A stretch of 64,000 bases of DNA from Caenibius tardaugens NBRC 16725 (GTDB lineage: Bacteria > Pseudomonadota > Alphaproteobacteria > Sphingomonadales > Sphingomonadaceae), in contig NZ_CP034179.1 of assembly GCF_003860345.1 (NCBI RefSeq), forward strand, positions 2,774,001 through 2,838,000, in the 5' to 3' direction. Both the position numbers and the translations under genes were made by a program. The first letter of the stretch is position 1. The number at the start of each line of letters is the position of its first letter. Under the pieces are notes generated by a model. The model ran no database searches, had not been told where the DNA came from, and was given only the letters and a program-made list of their open reading frames with translations. Shown here one piece after another: positions 35,150 through 45,318 of this stretch.

Positions 35150-35891
35150 TCTCGCCGCCCTGCTGCTCGTACTGGTGCTCGTCGTTCTTGCGGCGGCGGC
35201 ATGGGCGATGCGCGAACCGCGCGACAAGCCTGTGCTGGGGCTGTTCTCGACGTTGCCGATCTACTGGGGCGAGGCGGAGGATCTGAACGCCTTGCTGGTG
35301 CTAGACGGGCATACGCACTGGGTGCGGACCTTGCTGGAACGCGATTATACCTTGCGGCCGTTGGACGTGATCGGGGGCGCCAGCCAGCCCGTTCCTTTGG
35401 ACAAGATTTCGTATCTTGTGCTTGCCCAGCCGCGTGCTCTGGCGCCCGCAGAGAATGTCGCCCTTGATCGCTGGGTGCGAGGCGGGGGGCGCCTGCTGCT
35501 GTTTGCCGATCCGATGCTGACCGAACATTCGCATTTTGCATTGGGCGACCCGCGGCGCCCGCATGGCGTGGTCTTGCTGTCGCCGATCTTGCGGCGCTGG
35601 GGGCTCGACTTGCAGTTCGACGATGCCCAGCCTGCGGGGGTGCATGCGGTGCCTCTGTTCGGCCTGTCGCTGCCCGTCGATCTGCCGGGGCGCTTCCGTC
35701 TGCTTCCGCAGGGGGAAGGCACGGGGGCCTGCACGCTCCATGGCGCAGGGCTGGCGGCTGAATGTACGATTGGCAAAGGGCGGGTACTCATCCTCGCCGA
35801 TGCAGCCGTGCTCGATGGGGAAAACGCGGGACGGGCTGCCCGTGAAGCGGCGCTGACCGCACTGACCGCGCGCATTTTCCGCGACAACTGA
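35130..35891 (+). CDS. Membrane-anchored protein with GldG/ABC-auxiliary-like (GATase1-fold) domain
   Basis: About 253 residues from ATG 35130. N-terminal signal anchor (NLAALLLVLVLVVLAAAAWAM), then a periplasmic domain with LYWG-like TLPIYWGEAEDL, SYLVLAQPRALAPAENVALDRWVRGGGRLLLFADPML and a late GKGRVLILADAAVLDG. The sequence AENVALDRWVxxGGRLLLFADP is typical of the GATase1-like fold in GldG and DUF4350-type proteins, where the catalytic Cys is absent. Function unknown. ATG 35112 is an alternative start. It lies directly upstream of the mraZ control region. Confidence 0.65.
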   Translation: MARRSRNLAALLLVLVLVVLAAAAWAMREPRDKPVLGLFSTLPIYWGEAEDLNALLVLDGHTHWVRTLLERDYTLRPLDVIGGASQPVPLDKISYLVLAQPRALAPAENVALDRWVRGGGRLLLFADPMLTEHSHFALGDPRRPHGVVLLSPILRRWGLDLQFDDAQPAGVHAVPLFGLSLPVDLPGRFRLLPQGEGTGACTLHGAGLAAECTIGKGRVLILADAAVLDGENAGRAAREAALTALTARIFRDN

Positions 35892-35920
35892 GCATCTCTC
35901 GCCAGGATATCCTGAAAATC

Positions 35921-35955
35921 GGGGAAATTACGGGACACCACGGGCATTATCCGTG
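35921..35955 (+). promoter_or_regulatory. Three GGG repeats at 10-base period upstream of mraZ
   Basis: GGGGA (35921), CGGGA (35931) and CGGGC (35941) repeat with exactly 10 bases between their starts; a GTGGG follows at 35953. In E. coli MraZ binds direct TGGGN repeats spaced by 5 bases (10-base period) in front of its own operon. The spacing match suggests a MraZ-type operator, although the first base differs and the block is 270 bases from mraZ. Confidence 0.4.
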
Positions 35956-36071
35956 GGTCGTTCAAGAGATTCGCAGAATTCAGCCAATTTTCCACGAGAA
36001 CAATATGAAAACATTCTGGTTTTCGGAAAGGCGGGATTGTAAAAAAATCAAATAAAAACAACATATTAACA

Positions 36072-36110
36072 TATAATCCCCTAATTTCCCGTGTTTTTCC
36101 CTTTTTTCCC
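36072..36110. promoter_or_regulatory. mraZ: Candidate mraZ promoter -10 with reversed GGGA repeats
   Basis: A perfect TATAAT (36072-36077) lies in a very AT-rich island (about 35995-36105). I see no good -35. Directly after it, TCCC occurs at 36077, 36087, 36098 and 36107, that is GGGA on the minus strand at 10, 11 and 9-base steps. Together with the forward block 150 bases upstream this would let a GGGA-binding repressor such as MraZ bracket or cover the promoter. The region 35892-36226 holds no gene. Confidence 0.42.
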
Positions 36111-36226
36111 GGGTCTCTCCGGGTTATGAAGATCGCATATCGGACATGGTTCCACGCCGCACTCCATCTTCGGAAGGGTGATCCGGCCCTGCTTCTGCAG
36201 GGTTCGTGCGGGGGAGACCTTGTCTG

Positions 36227-36766
36227 ATGCAGGGATTAACCCACGATTTGGGGGGACACGGCGAAGTGGCGGCGGTGCAGCCTTCTGGATATAGCGGTCA
36301 GGGCTTCTCGCTGCGTGGCGAGAAGGGCCGTTTTGTCCTGCCGCCGGCTTTCCGCAAATCGGTCAAGGAATCCAGCGACGGCCGCGTGCTCTGCCTCGTC
36401 AAGCATGAGCGTTGGAACTGCCTGACCGGATTTGGCCTGTCGCGGCGCAACGAACTGGAAGCCCAGCTCGACCGGGAAGAAGAGCGTGCGCTTCGCCTCA
36501 ATCGCGAATTCGACCGTGATCTGCGTGCCTCGCAGCTGTACCAGTTCATCGAAGTGCCCTTCGATGAAAGCGGCCGGTTCATCATGCCGGATTATCTGGT
36601 GGAACTGGGGCGTCTCGATCAGGGCGTGTATTTTCAGGGCGCCGGGAGCTTCTTCACTTTGTGGAATCCCAAGGAACTCTACGCCATGGGCGAAGGGTGG
36701 GAAGGCGCACAGGCGGCATGCAAAATGCTTGAGGCTGAGGCGCTTGCCAAGGGGAAAAAGGCATGA
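36227..36766 (+). CDS. mraZ: Transcriptional regulator MraZ
   Basis: About 179 residues from ATG 36227 (GGGGGAG ten bases upstream); GTG 36206 is an alternative. Two AbrB-like DNA-binding units: [20 protein letters not shown] and [28 protein letters not shown]...LWNPKEL. MraZ represses the division/cell-wall cluster it heads by binding GGG-type repeats; candidate sites are upstream. An N-terminal extension of about 30 residues ([25 protein letters not shown]) precedes the first unit compared with the usual 145-residue length. Stop overlaps rsmH (ATGA). Confidence 0.92.
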   Translation: MQGLTHDLGGHGEVAAVQPSGYSGQGFSLRGEKGRFVLPPAFRKSVKESSDGRVLCLVKHERWNCLTGFGLSRRNELEAQLDREEERALRLNREFDRDLRASQLYQFIEVPFDESGRFIMPDYLVELGRLDQGVYFQGAGSFFTLWNPKELYAMGEGWEGAQAACKMLEAEALAKGKKA

Positions 36767-37707
36767 ACGCGCCGCATATCCCCGTGCTCCTCGATGAAGT
36801 GATCGCCGCGCTGGCACCCCGGCCGGGTGATGTGATCGTCGATGCCACCTTCGGGGCCGGGGGCTATACCCGGGCCCTGCTGGATGCCGGCGCGACCGTG
36901 CATGCCTTCGATCGCGATCCCGATGCCATCGCTGCGGGGCGTACCTGGCCGGAAACAGTGGAAAATCCTCCGCGGCTCATTCTCCATCCGCGTCGTTTCT
37001 CCGAAATGGTGTCTTCCCTTTCCGACGCGGGAGTCGCCCGAGTCGACGGGGTTGTGATGGATATCGGTGTTTCTTCAATGCAGCTTGACCAGGCGGAGCG
37101 CGGCTTCGCTTTTTCCACGGATGGACCGCTGGACATGCGGATGAGCCAGGAAGGGGAAAGTGCAGCCGATTTCGTGAACAACGCGCCCGAGGAAAATATC
37201 GCAGACGTGCTGTTCCAGCTTGGGGAAGAGCGGCAGTCGCGCCGTGTGGCCCGTGCCATCGTTGCCGCGCGCCCGCTGACCACCACGGGCGAACTCGCCC
37301 GCGTGGTGCGCAAGGCGCTCGGTTATCGGCCCGGTGCGCCGAAAGATCCCGCGACGCGCAGTTTTCAGGCGATCCGCATCCATGTGAACGCGGAACTGGA
37401 TGAACTGAACAGCGCCTTGCATGCCGCCGAAGTGCTGCTGTGCGAAGGCGGTCGGCTGGCTGTGGTCAGCTTTCACAGCCTCGAGGACCGGATTGTGAAG
37501 CGCTATCTGCGTGAGGCGTCCGGTTCGGTGGGGCGTGGTTCGCGTCATTTGCCCGCTGCCAATGATGCGGCGGAACCCGTGTTTGCCCGCGTCAGCAAGG
37601 CTATCCGTCCTTCGGATGCGGAAACCGCCCGTAATCCGCGCGCGCGTTCGGCCACTTTGCGGGCCGCGCTACGCACAGCCACACCTGCCCGAAAGGAGGC
37701 CGCGTAA
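36763..37707 (+). CDS. rsmH: 16S rRNA (cytosine(1402)-N(4))-methyltransferase
   Basis: 314 residues. [42 protein letters not shown] holds the SAM-binding motif; [31 protein letters not shown] is the MraW signature, and [20 protein letters not shown] is the second one. Methylates C1402 in the ribosomal P-site with RsmI. Second gene of the dcw cluster; overlaps mraZ by 4 and ftsL by 1 base. Confidence 0.97.
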   Translation: MNAPHIPVLLDEVIAALAPRPGDVIVDATFGAGGYTRALLDAGATVHAFDRDPDAIAAGRTWPETVENPPRLILHPRRFSEMVSSLSDAGVARVDGVVMDIGVSSMQLDQAERGFAFSTDGPLDMRMSQEGESAADFVNNAPEENIADVLFQLGEERQSRRVARAIVAARPLTTTGELARVVRKALGYRPGAPKDPATRSFQAIRIHVNAELDELNSALHAAEVLLCEGGRLAVVSFHSLEDRIVKRYLREASGSVGRGSRHLPAANDAAEPVFARVSKAIRPSDAETARNPRARSATLRAALRTATPARKEAA

Positions 37708-38228
37708 TGCTTCCTTCCGCCCGTATGCGTTCCATTGGCTGGGCTGTTGTCCTGACCGTCTGCATCGCCCTGTTTGTCGGTCTGACGTTTCAGGTCAATT
37801 CGGTGAAGAGCCAGGTGCGTCTGGCCGAACGCCGTATCGTGTCGCTCGAGCGCGAGAAATTGCTGCTGGAAACGGAGTTCGAGACCCGGGCCAGCCAGCA
37901 CCAGCTCGCCAACTGGAATACAGTGGAATTCGGTTATCGGGCGCCCCGCGCCGACCAGTTCCTCGAAAATGAGCGTCAGTTGGCCAGCCTCGGCACGCCG
38001 CCTGCGATCGGTGCACCCGATCCCATCCGTGTGGCCAGCGCCGATGTGCAGGACGATGGCGGAGAGGCATTCCCCGCCATGGTTTCGCCGTTGACCGGCA
38101 AGGCTTTCGCCGCTGAAGTGGATGAAGAGAGCGAACGCCATGCGGCGCATCGCGAAACGCTTTCCGGGCGGCTGACGCGCGGTGCGGCGCGGATTGTCAT
38201 CTCCGCCGGAGCGGAAGTCGCCGAATGA
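37707..38228 (+). CDS. ftsL: Cell division protein FtsL
   Basis: 173 residues. Short N-terminus, one membrane helix (SIGWAVVLTVCIALFVGLTFQV, about 9-30) and a periplasmic leucine-rich coiled coil (VRLAERRIVSLEREKLLLETEFETRASQ), as in FtsL of the FtsQLB complex. The C-terminal half is an alphaproteobacterial extension with no known motif. The position between rsmH and ftsI is diagnostic, as FtsL diverges fast. Overlaps both neighbours (TAATG and ATGA). Confidence 0.85.
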   Translation: MLPSARMRSIGWAVVLTVCIALFVGLTFQVNSVKSQVRLAERRIVSLEREKLLLETEFETRASQHQLANWNTVEFGYRAPRADQFLENERQLASLGTPPAIGAPDPIRVASADVQDDGGEAFPAMVSPLTGKAFAAEVDEESERHAAHRETLSGRLTRGAARIVISAGAEVAE

Positions 38229-39949
38229 CGGCGCTGAGCGCCAGAACTGCGATTACATCCGGACGCGTCACGCTCGTCAACGTGCGCCAGCGCTCCCTGC
38301 TCACCGCCCGGTTGCGGGTGCTGTGGGTTGTCGCTGTTTTTGCGCTCGTGGCGCTCGCTGCCGTTGTGCGGATCATTTATCTCGGGCTTTTCCAGGAAGC
38401 GCCGACCAACCGTTCGTTGAGCGAGGCCCTGCTGCCGCCACGCGGTGAAATTGCGGATCGCAACGGGGTTCCGCTGGCCCGTGCGTTTCCGGCCTATGCG
38501 CTGTGGTTCAATCCGGAAGCGCTGGATGATGGCGGATCGCCATTGATCAAGACGCCGGAGGAAGTCGCCCGCGAACTGGTGCGTATTTTCCCGGATATGG
38601 ATGTCAAGACGCTGGCCGCGCGCCTGGCCACGGGCCGTCCCGGCTACTTGCGCCGCCGTCTTTTGCCGGAAGAGGCCAACCGGGTCCAGGCGATTGGCGA
38701 AATCGCGCTGGAAATTCCGCAGGAAACAGAGCGGTTCTATCCGCAGGGTTCCATGGCGTCGCACGTGCTGGGCTATGTCAGCGCGGACGGCCACGGCAAA
38801 GTGGGCATGGAAGAAGTGCTCGACAAGCAGTTGAGCGATCCCGCCCACCGCGGGCAAGCTGCGGTGCTGTCGATCGACACGCGCGTGCAGGGTGCGCTGG
38901 AAGACGAATTGCAGAAGGGCATGCTCGCCACGAACGCGGTGGGCGCGGCCGGCATTATTCTGGATGTGGATACGGGTGAGGTTCTGGCACTGGCATCGCT
39001 GCCGGCCTTCGACCCGAACAAGATCGACGGCGCGGGCGCGAAGAACATGTTCAACCGGGTGACCAACCAGGTTTACGAACTGGGTTCGACATTCAAACCG
39101 TTGACGGTGGCGGCCGCGATCGATGCAGGGGTCGTGACGGACCTGTCCCGGCGGTATCAGGCCAACCGCCCCATCGAAATCGGCGGTTTTCGTATTCGCG
39201 ATAGCCATACCATTGGTGCCAGTATCAATGTCCCGGAAGCCCTGATCCACTCGTCAAACATCGTTACGGCCCAGATCGCCGACCAGTTGGGCGGCAAGGC
39301 GCTGAAACGTACGATGTCCGATCTGGGGATGAACGAACGACCCTATATCGAACTGCCGGCACGCGGTTTTCCGATCTGGCCCAAGGGTGAATGGCCGCGT
39401 TTGCGCACGATGACGGTCAGTTATGGCCATGGTATTGCCGTTACCCCGCTGCATCTGGCGTCTGCCTATGCCGCGATGGTCAATGGCGGGATCTGGCGCC
39501 CGGCGACACTGCACAAGATCGAACCGGGCCACGCACCGCGCGGTCGGCGGGTGTTCAAGGCATCGACCAGCGCCAAGATGAACCAGTTGCTGCGGATGAT
39601 CGTTTCCTACGGCACCGGGCGCAAGGCGGATGCACCGGGTTTCCGTATCGGGGGCAAGACCGGTTCGGCGGAAAAGCCGGGTGCAGGCGGGTATCGCCGC
39701 ACCTCGCTGATTTCCACCTTCGCTGCGGCATTCCCGATGGATCGCCCGCGTTATGTGATCGTGGCCATGCTGGATGAACCGCAAGGCACGGCCGCAAGTT
39801 CATTCCAGCGTACCGCCGCATGGAATGCCGCGCCGATTGTCGGCAAGGTCGTTCCCCGCGTGGGTCCATTGCTGGGTGTCATGCCGGATGAAACCCGCGA
39901 TGTTGATCTCACCGATGTCCTGCCGCTGGTGAAGGGCGGCAAGCAATGA
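38225..39949 (+). CDS. ftsI: Peptidoglycan D,D-transpeptidase FtsI (PBP3)
   Basis: 574 residues. Cytoplasmic tail, single membrane helix (VLWVVAVFALVALAAVVRIIYLGLF), pedestal domain (LLPPRGEIADRNGVPLA), and class B transpeptidase domain with SxxK at S288-K291 (ELGSTFKPL), SxN at 343-345 (HSSNIV) and KTG at 478-480 (GGKTGSAEKPG). Crosslinks septal peptidoglycan together with FtsW, encoded in the same cluster. Overlaps ftsL and murE by 4 bases each. Confidence 0.97.
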   Translation: MTALSARTAITSGRVTLVNVRQRSLLTARLRVLWVVAVFALVALAAVVRIIYLGLFQEAPTNRSLSEALLPPRGEIADRNGVPLARAFPAYALWFNPEALDDGGSPLIKTPEEVARELVRIFPDMDVKTLAARLATGRPGYLRRRLLPEEANRVQAIGEIALEIPQETERFYPQGSMASHVLGYVSADGHGKVGMEEVLDKQLSDPAHRGQAAVLSIDTRVQGALEDELQKGMLATNAVGAAGIILDVDTGEVLALASLPAFDPNKIDGAGAKNMFNRVTNQVYELGSTFKPLTVAAAIDAGVVTDLSRRYQANRPIEIGGFRIRDSHTIGASINVPEALIHSSNIVTAQIADQLGGKALKRTMSDLGMNERPYIELPARGFPIWPKGEWPRLRTMTVSYGHGIAVTPLHLASAYAAMVNGGIWRPATLHKIEPGHAPRGRRVFKASTSAKMNQLLRMIVSYGTGRKADAPGFRIGGKTGSAEKPGAGGYRRTSLISTFAAAFPMDRPRYVIVAMLDEPQGTAASSFQRTAAWNAAPIVGKVVPRVGPLLGVMPDETRDVDLTDVLPLVKGGKQ

Positions 39950-41433
39950 AACTGGGCGAGCTGGCAGCGTCGTGTGGATACGGCGTTTCCCGCTGCGGAG
40001 ACGACACGGTCACCGGCTTCGCCATCGATCATCGCAAGGTTGCCCCGGGCACGGTTTTTGGCGCGTTTCAGGGCGCCACGGTCAATGGGGAGGATTTCAT
40101 TCCCGCAGCCATCGCGGCAGGTGCGATTGCCGTGGTCGCCCGGCCCGAAGCCGTGGTCGAGGGTGCGGACCATATCGCCGATGCCGAACCGCGCCGCGCC
40201 TTTGCGCGTCTGGCCGCGCCGTTCTTCGCGCCGTTTCCCGACCAGATCGTCGCGGTGACGGGGACCAATGGCAAGACTTCGACCGTGGAAATGACCCGCC
40301 AGATATGGCGCATGGCAGGGCATCGTTCCGCATCGATCGGCACCCTTGGCGTGACCACGGCGGACGGTTCCGTTTCGACCGGGCTGACCACGCCGGATAT
40401 TGTGACCTTTCTGTCCAACCTCAGCGGGCTGGCGCGCGAAGGTGTGAGCCATGTCGCCTACGAAGCCTCCAGCCACGGGCTTGCGCAGTTTCGCAACGAA
40501 GGGCCACGTGTCGCGGCGGGCGCGTTCACCAATCTCAGCCGCGATCATCTCGATTATCACGGCACGATGGACGCCTATTTCGCGGCAAAGATGCGCCTGT
40601 TTGACGATGTTGTCGCCGAACAGGGGTCTGCTGTTGTCGCCATCGGCGATATGTCGGCCCCGGATGGACATTGGGCCGGACAGGCTGTCGAGCACGCGCG
40701 CAGACGGGGGTTGCGCGTGCTCACCGTGGGTGAGCAGGCTTCTGGGATCGGCCTGCTCGCCCGTGAACCCGGGCATCTGGGCCAGAAGCTGGAGATTGCC
40801 TACGAAGGCACCCGGCTGACGGTCATGTTGCCGTTGATCGGTGCCTATCAGGCCGCCAATGCGCTGGTTTCCGCAGGGCTTGTGCTGGCAACGGGCGGGG
40901 ACGGTGCGCGCACGTTCGACGCGCTTTCCCGTTTGCAGCCTGTGCCTGGGCGCCTTGAACGTGCGGCGATCACACCGCGCGGGGCGCCGGTCTATATCGA
41001 CTATGCCCATACGCCCGATGCGCTGGAAGCCGCCATTGCGGCCTTGCGGCCGCACACCAGCGGACGGCTGATTACCGTGTTCGGCGCCGGTGGCGATCGC
41101 GACACGGGCAAGCGGGCGCCGATGGGTGTGGCGGCCATGAAAGGGTCCGATCTTGTGATTGTCACGGACGACAATCCGCGTGGTGAAGATCCGGCGGTGA
41201 TCCGCGCCATGGTGCTGGAAGGCGCCAGTGGGGCGCGGGAAGTGCCCGACCGGCGGGAGGCTATCGCCATCGCCATTGCCGAAGCGCGCGAGGGGGACAT
41301 CGTCCTCGTTGCGGGCAAGGGGCATGAGCAGGGGCAGATCGTGGGGCGTGGAGAGGCGACCCGTGTGCTGCCATTCGATGATGTTAAAGTAGCGAGAGAA
41401 TGCGCAGGCGTTCCCATGGGAGAAACACAATGA
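39946..41433 (+). CDS. murE: UDP-MurNAc-L-Ala-D-Glu--meso-diaminopimelate ligase
   Basis: 495 residues, Mur ligase with ATP loop AVTGTNGKTSTVEM, central domain YEASSHGLAQFR and C-terminal FGAGGDRDTGKRAPMG. The substrate-selecting loop reads DNPR (409-412, TDDNPRGEDP), the pattern of enzymes that add meso-diaminopimelate. So the wall is of the usual Gram-negative DAP type. Cytosolic. 4-base overlaps with ftsI and murF. Confidence 0.97.
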   Translation: MKLGELAASCGYGVSRCGDDTVTGFAIDHRKVAPGTVFGAFQGATVNGEDFIPAAIAAGAIAVVARPEAVVEGADHIADAEPRRAFARLAAPFFAPFPDQIVAVTGTNGKTSTVEMTRQIWRMAGHRSASIGTLGVTTADGSVSTGLTTPDIVTFLSNLSGLAREGVSHVAYEASSHGLAQFRNEGPRVAAGAFTNLSRDHLDYHGTMDAYFAAKMRLFDDVVAEQGSAVVAIGDMSAPDGHWAGQAVEHARRRGLRVLTVGEQASGIGLLAREPGHLGQKLEIAYEGTRLTVMLPLIGAYQAANALVSAGLVLATGGDGARTFDALSRLQPVPGRLERAAITPRGAPVYIDYAHTPDALEAAIAALRPHTSGRLITVFGAGGDRDTGKRAPMGVAAMKGSDLVIVTDDNPRGEDPAVIRAMVLEGASGAREVPDRREAIAIAIAEAREGDIVLVAGKGHEQGQIVGRGEATRVLPFDDVKVARECAGVPMGETQ

Positions 41434-42890
41434 ATGCCCACCGCGCGATTTTGGTATGGCCCGATATCGTCGAAGACAGCGCCCCCCGCGCTCTTTGGGA
41501 TGCGGCGGCCATTGCCCGTGCAACGGGCGGTGTCGCCAGCGGCGATTTTCTCTGTTCGGGGGTGGAAATCGATTCACGCGATGTGCGCGAAGGCGATTTG
41601 TTCTTTGCACTGAAAGGCGAAACGATGGACGGCCATCGTTTTCTCGATGCTGCCTTCGCCAACGGGGCCAGTGCGGCTGTTGTCGACCGGCCCATTCCGC
41701 AACCCCACATACTGGTGAAAGATACGAACCGTGCGCTGGAAGCCTTGGCCAGGGCATCGCGTGAACGGATGCAGGGAAAGGCCATCGGCGTCACGGGTTC
41801 TGTCGGTAAGACGGGCGTGAAAGAGGCCATTTTCGCGGCGCTGGATCGGTCCAGCCGGGGATCGGCGCATCGTTCGGTCAAAAGCTACAACAACCATGTC
41901 GGCGTGCCGCTCAGCCTGGCACGGTGCCCGGAGAACGCCAGTTATGGCATTTTCGAAATGGGTATGAACCATTCCGGCGAGATCGCGGCGCTGACGGCGC
42001 AAGTGCGCCCGCATGTCGCGGTGATCACCACAATCGCACCGGCCCATATCGAGAGCCTCGGCAGTGAAGAGGCTATTGCGGATGCCAAGGCGGAAGTGTT
42101 CGCCGGCCTGCTGCCCGGGGGGACGGCGATCATTCCGGCGGACAGTGCGCATTTCGAACGGCTGCGCGATGCCGCGCTGGCATGCGGTGCGAAAGTCATT
42201 TCATTTGGCGCTGCGGCGCATGCTGACGTGCGGTTGCTGGACAGCGTGCCAGCCAGCAACGGCGGATCGCTGGTGACGGCGGACATGGGCGATACGCGCA
42301 TCTGCTACACCGTGGCGGCTGCGGGCGAACACTGGATCACCAATTCGCTGGCCGTGATGGCCGCCGTGCGTGCGGCAGGCGGTGATCTGGGGGCGGCGGG
42401 CCTTTCTCTTGCGGAAATGCCGGGTCTTGCCGGGCGCGGTGCGCGCCATCAGATCGCGCTGGGCAATGGCGCCTCGGCCTTGCTGATCGATGAAAGCTAC
42501 AATGCCAATCCCGCATCGATGCGCGCCACGCTGAAGCAATTGGGCGAGACACCGGCGCGCCGGCGCATTGCGGTGCTGGGCGCGATGAAGGAACTGGGCG
42601 ATTTTACCCCGGCATTCCATGCCGCGCTGGCGGAACCTCTGGCCGCTTCGGGTGCCGAATTCGCCTTGCTGGTCGGCCCCGAAATGGACGCGCTTGCGCG
42701 GGAACTGGGGAAAGGCGTTACCGGCACGCTTGGCAAGCCGATCGGCTTCGCCCATTGCGCAAATACAGAGGAAGCTGTTGCTGTTCTTTCCGGTTTTGGC
42801 CTGGAAGATGGCGATGCCATTCTCGTCAAGGGATCCAATTCCGTCGGGCTGGCCGGGCTCGTCGCGCATTTCTCCGGCAAGGAGGGCTGA
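41430..42890 (+). CDS. murF: UDP-MurNAc-tripeptide--D-Ala-D-Ala ligase
   Basis: 486 residues. [25 protein letters not shown] (N-terminal UDP-binding part), ATP loop [30 protein letters not shown] and [17 protein letters not shown] are MurF signatures. Adds D-Ala-D-Ala, the product of the ddl gene in the same cluster. ATG 41430 overlaps murE (ATGA); the stop overlaps mraY by one base. Confidence 0.97.
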   Translation: MNAHRAILVWPDIVEDSAPRALWDAAAIARATGGVASGDFLCSGVEIDSRDVREGDLFFALKGETMDGHRFLDAAFANGASAAVVDRPIPQPHILVKDTNRALEALARASRERMQGKAIGVTGSVGKTGVKEAIFAALDRSSRGSAHRSVKSYNNHVGVPLSLARCPENASYGIFEMGMNHSGEIAALTAQVRPHVAVITTIAPAHIESLGSEEAIADAKAEVFAGLLPGGTAIIPADSAHFERLRDAALACGAKVISFGAAAHADVRLLDSVPASNGGSLVTADMGDTRICYTVAAAGEHWITNSLAVMAAVRAAGGDLGAAGLSLAEMPGLAGRGARHQIALGNGASALLIDESYNANPASMRATLKQLGETPARRRIAVLGAMKELGDFTPAFHAALAEPLAASGAEFALLVGPEMDALARELGKGVTGTLGKPIGFAHCANTEEAVAVLSGFGLEDGDAILVKGSNSVGLAGLVAHFSGKEG

Positions 42891-43960
42891 TGCTATATCT
42901 GATCGCACAATGGCTTGATTTTGAAGGACCTGCCAATCTTGTGCGGTACCAGACCTTTCGCGCCGGGGCGACGCTGATCACAGCGTTGATTATCGGTCTC
43001 GTGATCGGTCCACGCTTCATCAACATGTTGCGCGTGCGCCAGGGCAAAGGGCAGCCTATCCGTGAGGATGGGCCGCAGTCGCATCTGGCCAAGCGTGGCA
43101 CGCCCACGATGGGAGGCCTGATGATCCTGATTTCGCTGTTGCTGGCGATGGTGCTGTGGATGGATGTCTACAGCCCGTTCGTCTGGGCCTGCATGGCGGT
43201 AACGGTGGGTTTCGGCCTGATCGGCTTTCTCGACGATTATGACAAGGTTCGCAAATCGCATCACAAAGGGGTGCCGGGCCGCGTGCGGTTGCTGGCCGAA
43301 TTCGTGGTGGCGGGCATTGCGGCGTGGATTATCGTCAGCCAGATCAACACCAATCTCTATGTTCCGTTCGTGTCGGGGTTCTCCATTCCGCTCGGGCCGC
43401 TTTACTACGTGTTTGCCGCTTTCGTGATTGTGGGTGCGGGCAATGCCGTCAATCTGACGGATGGGCTCGATGGTCTCGCCACGATGCCCGTGGTCATTGC
43501 GGCCGGTACCTTTGCCCTGATCTGCTATCTGGTCGGCCGTGTCGATTACTCGGCCTATCTCGGCATTCCGCATGTTCCGGGGGCAGGCGAACTGGCGATT
43601 TACTGCGCGGCAATCATGGGTGCAGGGCTGGCGTTCCTGTGGTTCAACGCACCACCCGCCGCCGTGTTTATGGGCGATACCGGCAGTCTTGCACTGGGCG
43701 GCGCGCTGGGGGCGATTGCGGTGGCATCGCACCACGAAATCGTGTTGGCGATTGTCGGCGGCCTGTTCGTGCTCGAAGCCGCTTCAGTGATCATTCAGGT
43801 GTTCTTCTTCAAACGGACGGGCAAACGGGTGTTCCGTATGGCCCCGATCCATCATCATTTTGAACAACTCGGCTGGGCGGAATCGACCGTTGTCATCCGT
43901 TTCTGGATTGTGTCGATTGTACTTGCATTGCTGGGCCTTGCCACGCTGAAACTCAGGTGA
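42890..43960 (+). CDS. mraY: Phospho-MurNAc-pentapeptide transferase
   Basis: 356 residues, ten expected membrane spans. Catalytic and binding loops: [38 protein letters not shown] (Asp pair), [25 protein letters not shown] and MAPIHHHFE with the His motif. Makes lipid I from UDP-MurNAc-pentapeptide and undecaprenyl phosphate in the inner membrane. ATG 42890 shares a base with the murF stop; the frame is open upstream but that is murF antisense-frame readthrough. Confidence 0.97.
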   Translation: MLYLIAQWLDFEGPANLVRYQTFRAGATLITALIIGLVIGPRFINMLRVRQGKGQPIREDGPQSHLAKRGTPTMGGLMILISLLLAMVLWMDVYSPFVWACMAVTVGFGLIGFLDDYDKVRKSHHKGVPGRVRLLAEFVVAGIAAWIIVSQINTNLYVPFVSGFSIPLGPLYYVFAAFVIVGAGNAVNLTDGLDGLATMPVVIAAGTFALICYLVGRVDYSAYLGIPHVPGAGELAIYCAAIMGAGLAFLWFNAPPAAVFMGDTGSLALGGALGAIAVASHHEIVLAIVGGLFVLEAASVIIQVFFFKRTGKRVFRMAPIHHHFEQLGWAESTVVIRFWIVSIVLALLGLATLKLR

Positions 43961-45318
43961 TCACTTCCCCCATCTTCTCCGGCAAACGGTATGCCGTTCT
44001 GGGTCTGGCACGATCGGGGATGGCGACGGTTGAAACACTGCTGGCCAGCGGTGCGCATGTCGTCGCCTGGGACCGACAGGAAGAACCGCGCGCCGCACTG
44101 GCGGGCAGGGCGGAACTGGCTGATCCGCTGGCGATCGATTTGACGGGATTTGATGGGGTGGTGGTGTCTCCGGGCGTGCCGCTCAACACCCACCCCATTG
44201 CTGCCAAAGCGTCGGCGGCAGGGGTTCCGGTGATCGGCGATATCGAATTGTTCGCGCTGGCCCGGCCTTCGCTGCCGCGCCACAAGGTGATCGGGATCAC
44301 CGGCACCAACGGCAAGTCGACCACCACGGCACTGGTGCATCACATCGTGGAAAGCGCGGGTCTACCCGCGCGGATGGGCGGTAACATCGGCTTGCCGATC
44401 CTCGGTCAGGAACCTTTGCCGGAAGGCGGGGTCTATGTGCTCGAACTGTCGAGTTATCAGATCGATCTGACCTATTCGCTGGATTGCGATGCCGCGGCGC
44501 TGACCAATATCACCCCCGATCATCTCGACCGGTATGACGGGTTCGACGCCTATGTCGCATCGAAAGCGCGGCTCTTCGCCATGCAGGCGCCCACGCATGA
44601 GGCGGCGTTCGGTTGCGATGACGAACCGACCCGCGCAATCTACGCGGTGGAGCGGGCGCGGCGGCCCGATGGCATGGCACGTCCGATCGATCTTGCTGCC
44701 TTGGCGCCGTTGCAGCAGGAATGGCCATCGTTGCAAGGGCCGCACAATTTGCAAAACGCCGCCATCGCTGTCGCGCTGACCGAAGCGGTGGGCGTGGGCG
44801 AAGCGCAATGGCGCGCAGCGCTGGCCAGCTTTCGTGGGCTTCCGCACCGGATGGAACGGATTGCGGAGGCCAACGGTGTGCTGTTCATCAACGACAGCAA
44901 GGCCACCAATCCGGCATCGACCGCACCAGCTCTCGCCGCCTATCCGCCGAACCCCGAACCCCGGGTGCATTGGATTTTGGGCGGCTTGCCCAAGGGAGAA
45001 GACCTGGGCGAATGCGCAGAGTATTTCGGCAATGTCGCCCGCGCCTACACGATTGGCGAGGCCGGGCCGCTATTCGCATCCATTCTCGAACCGCTGATGC
45101 CGGTGGAACGTTGCGAAATGCTGTACGAAGCAGTGCGCCGCGTGCTCGAATTCGTTCGCCCGGGCGATGTGGTGCTGTTTTCGCCCGCTTGCGCCAGTTT
45201 CGATCAGTTTCGTGACTACGAAGCGCGGGGGGATGCATTCCGCCAGTTTGTGACCGCGCTGATCGACGCCAGCCCGGAGCCTGATAACTGCGGCGCATTC
45301 GGGCGGGCCGGGTCGTGA
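43957..45318 (+). CDS. murD: UDP-MurNAc-L-alanine--D-glutamate ligase
   Basis: 453 residues. N-terminal Rossmann part ([23 protein letters not shown]), ATP loop [33 protein letters not shown], and the C-terminal [11 protein letters not shown] plus [22 protein letters not shown]. Adds D-Glu to UDP-MurNAc-L-Ala. GTG start overlaps the mraY stop (GTGA), as does the next junction with ftsW. Confidence 0.96.
   Translation: MITSPIFSGKRYAVLGLARSGMATVETLLASGAHVVAWDRQEEPRAALAGRAELADPLAIDLTGFDGVVVSPGVPLNTHPIAAKASAAGVPVIGDIELFALARPSLPRHKVIGITGTNGKSTTTALVHHIVESAGLPARMGGNIGLPILGQEPLPEGGVYVLELSSYQIDLTYSLDCDAAALTNITPDHLDRYDGFDAYVASKARLFAMQAPTHEAAFGCDDEPTRAIYAVERARRPDGMARPIDLAALAPLQQEWPSLQGPHNLQNAAIAVALTEAVGVGEAQWRAALASFRGLPHRMERIAEANGVLFINDSKATNPASTAPALAAYPPNPEPRVHWILGGLPKGEDLGECAEYFGNVARAYTIGEAGPLFASILEPLMPVERCEMLYEAVRRVLEFVRPGDVVLFSPACASFDQFRDYEARGDAFRQFVTALIDASPEPDNCGAFGRAGS

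Noticed and set aside
39751-41757. 668-codon open frame on the minus strand over ftsI-murE-murF
   Set aside because: Antisense to intact essential genes; no motif.
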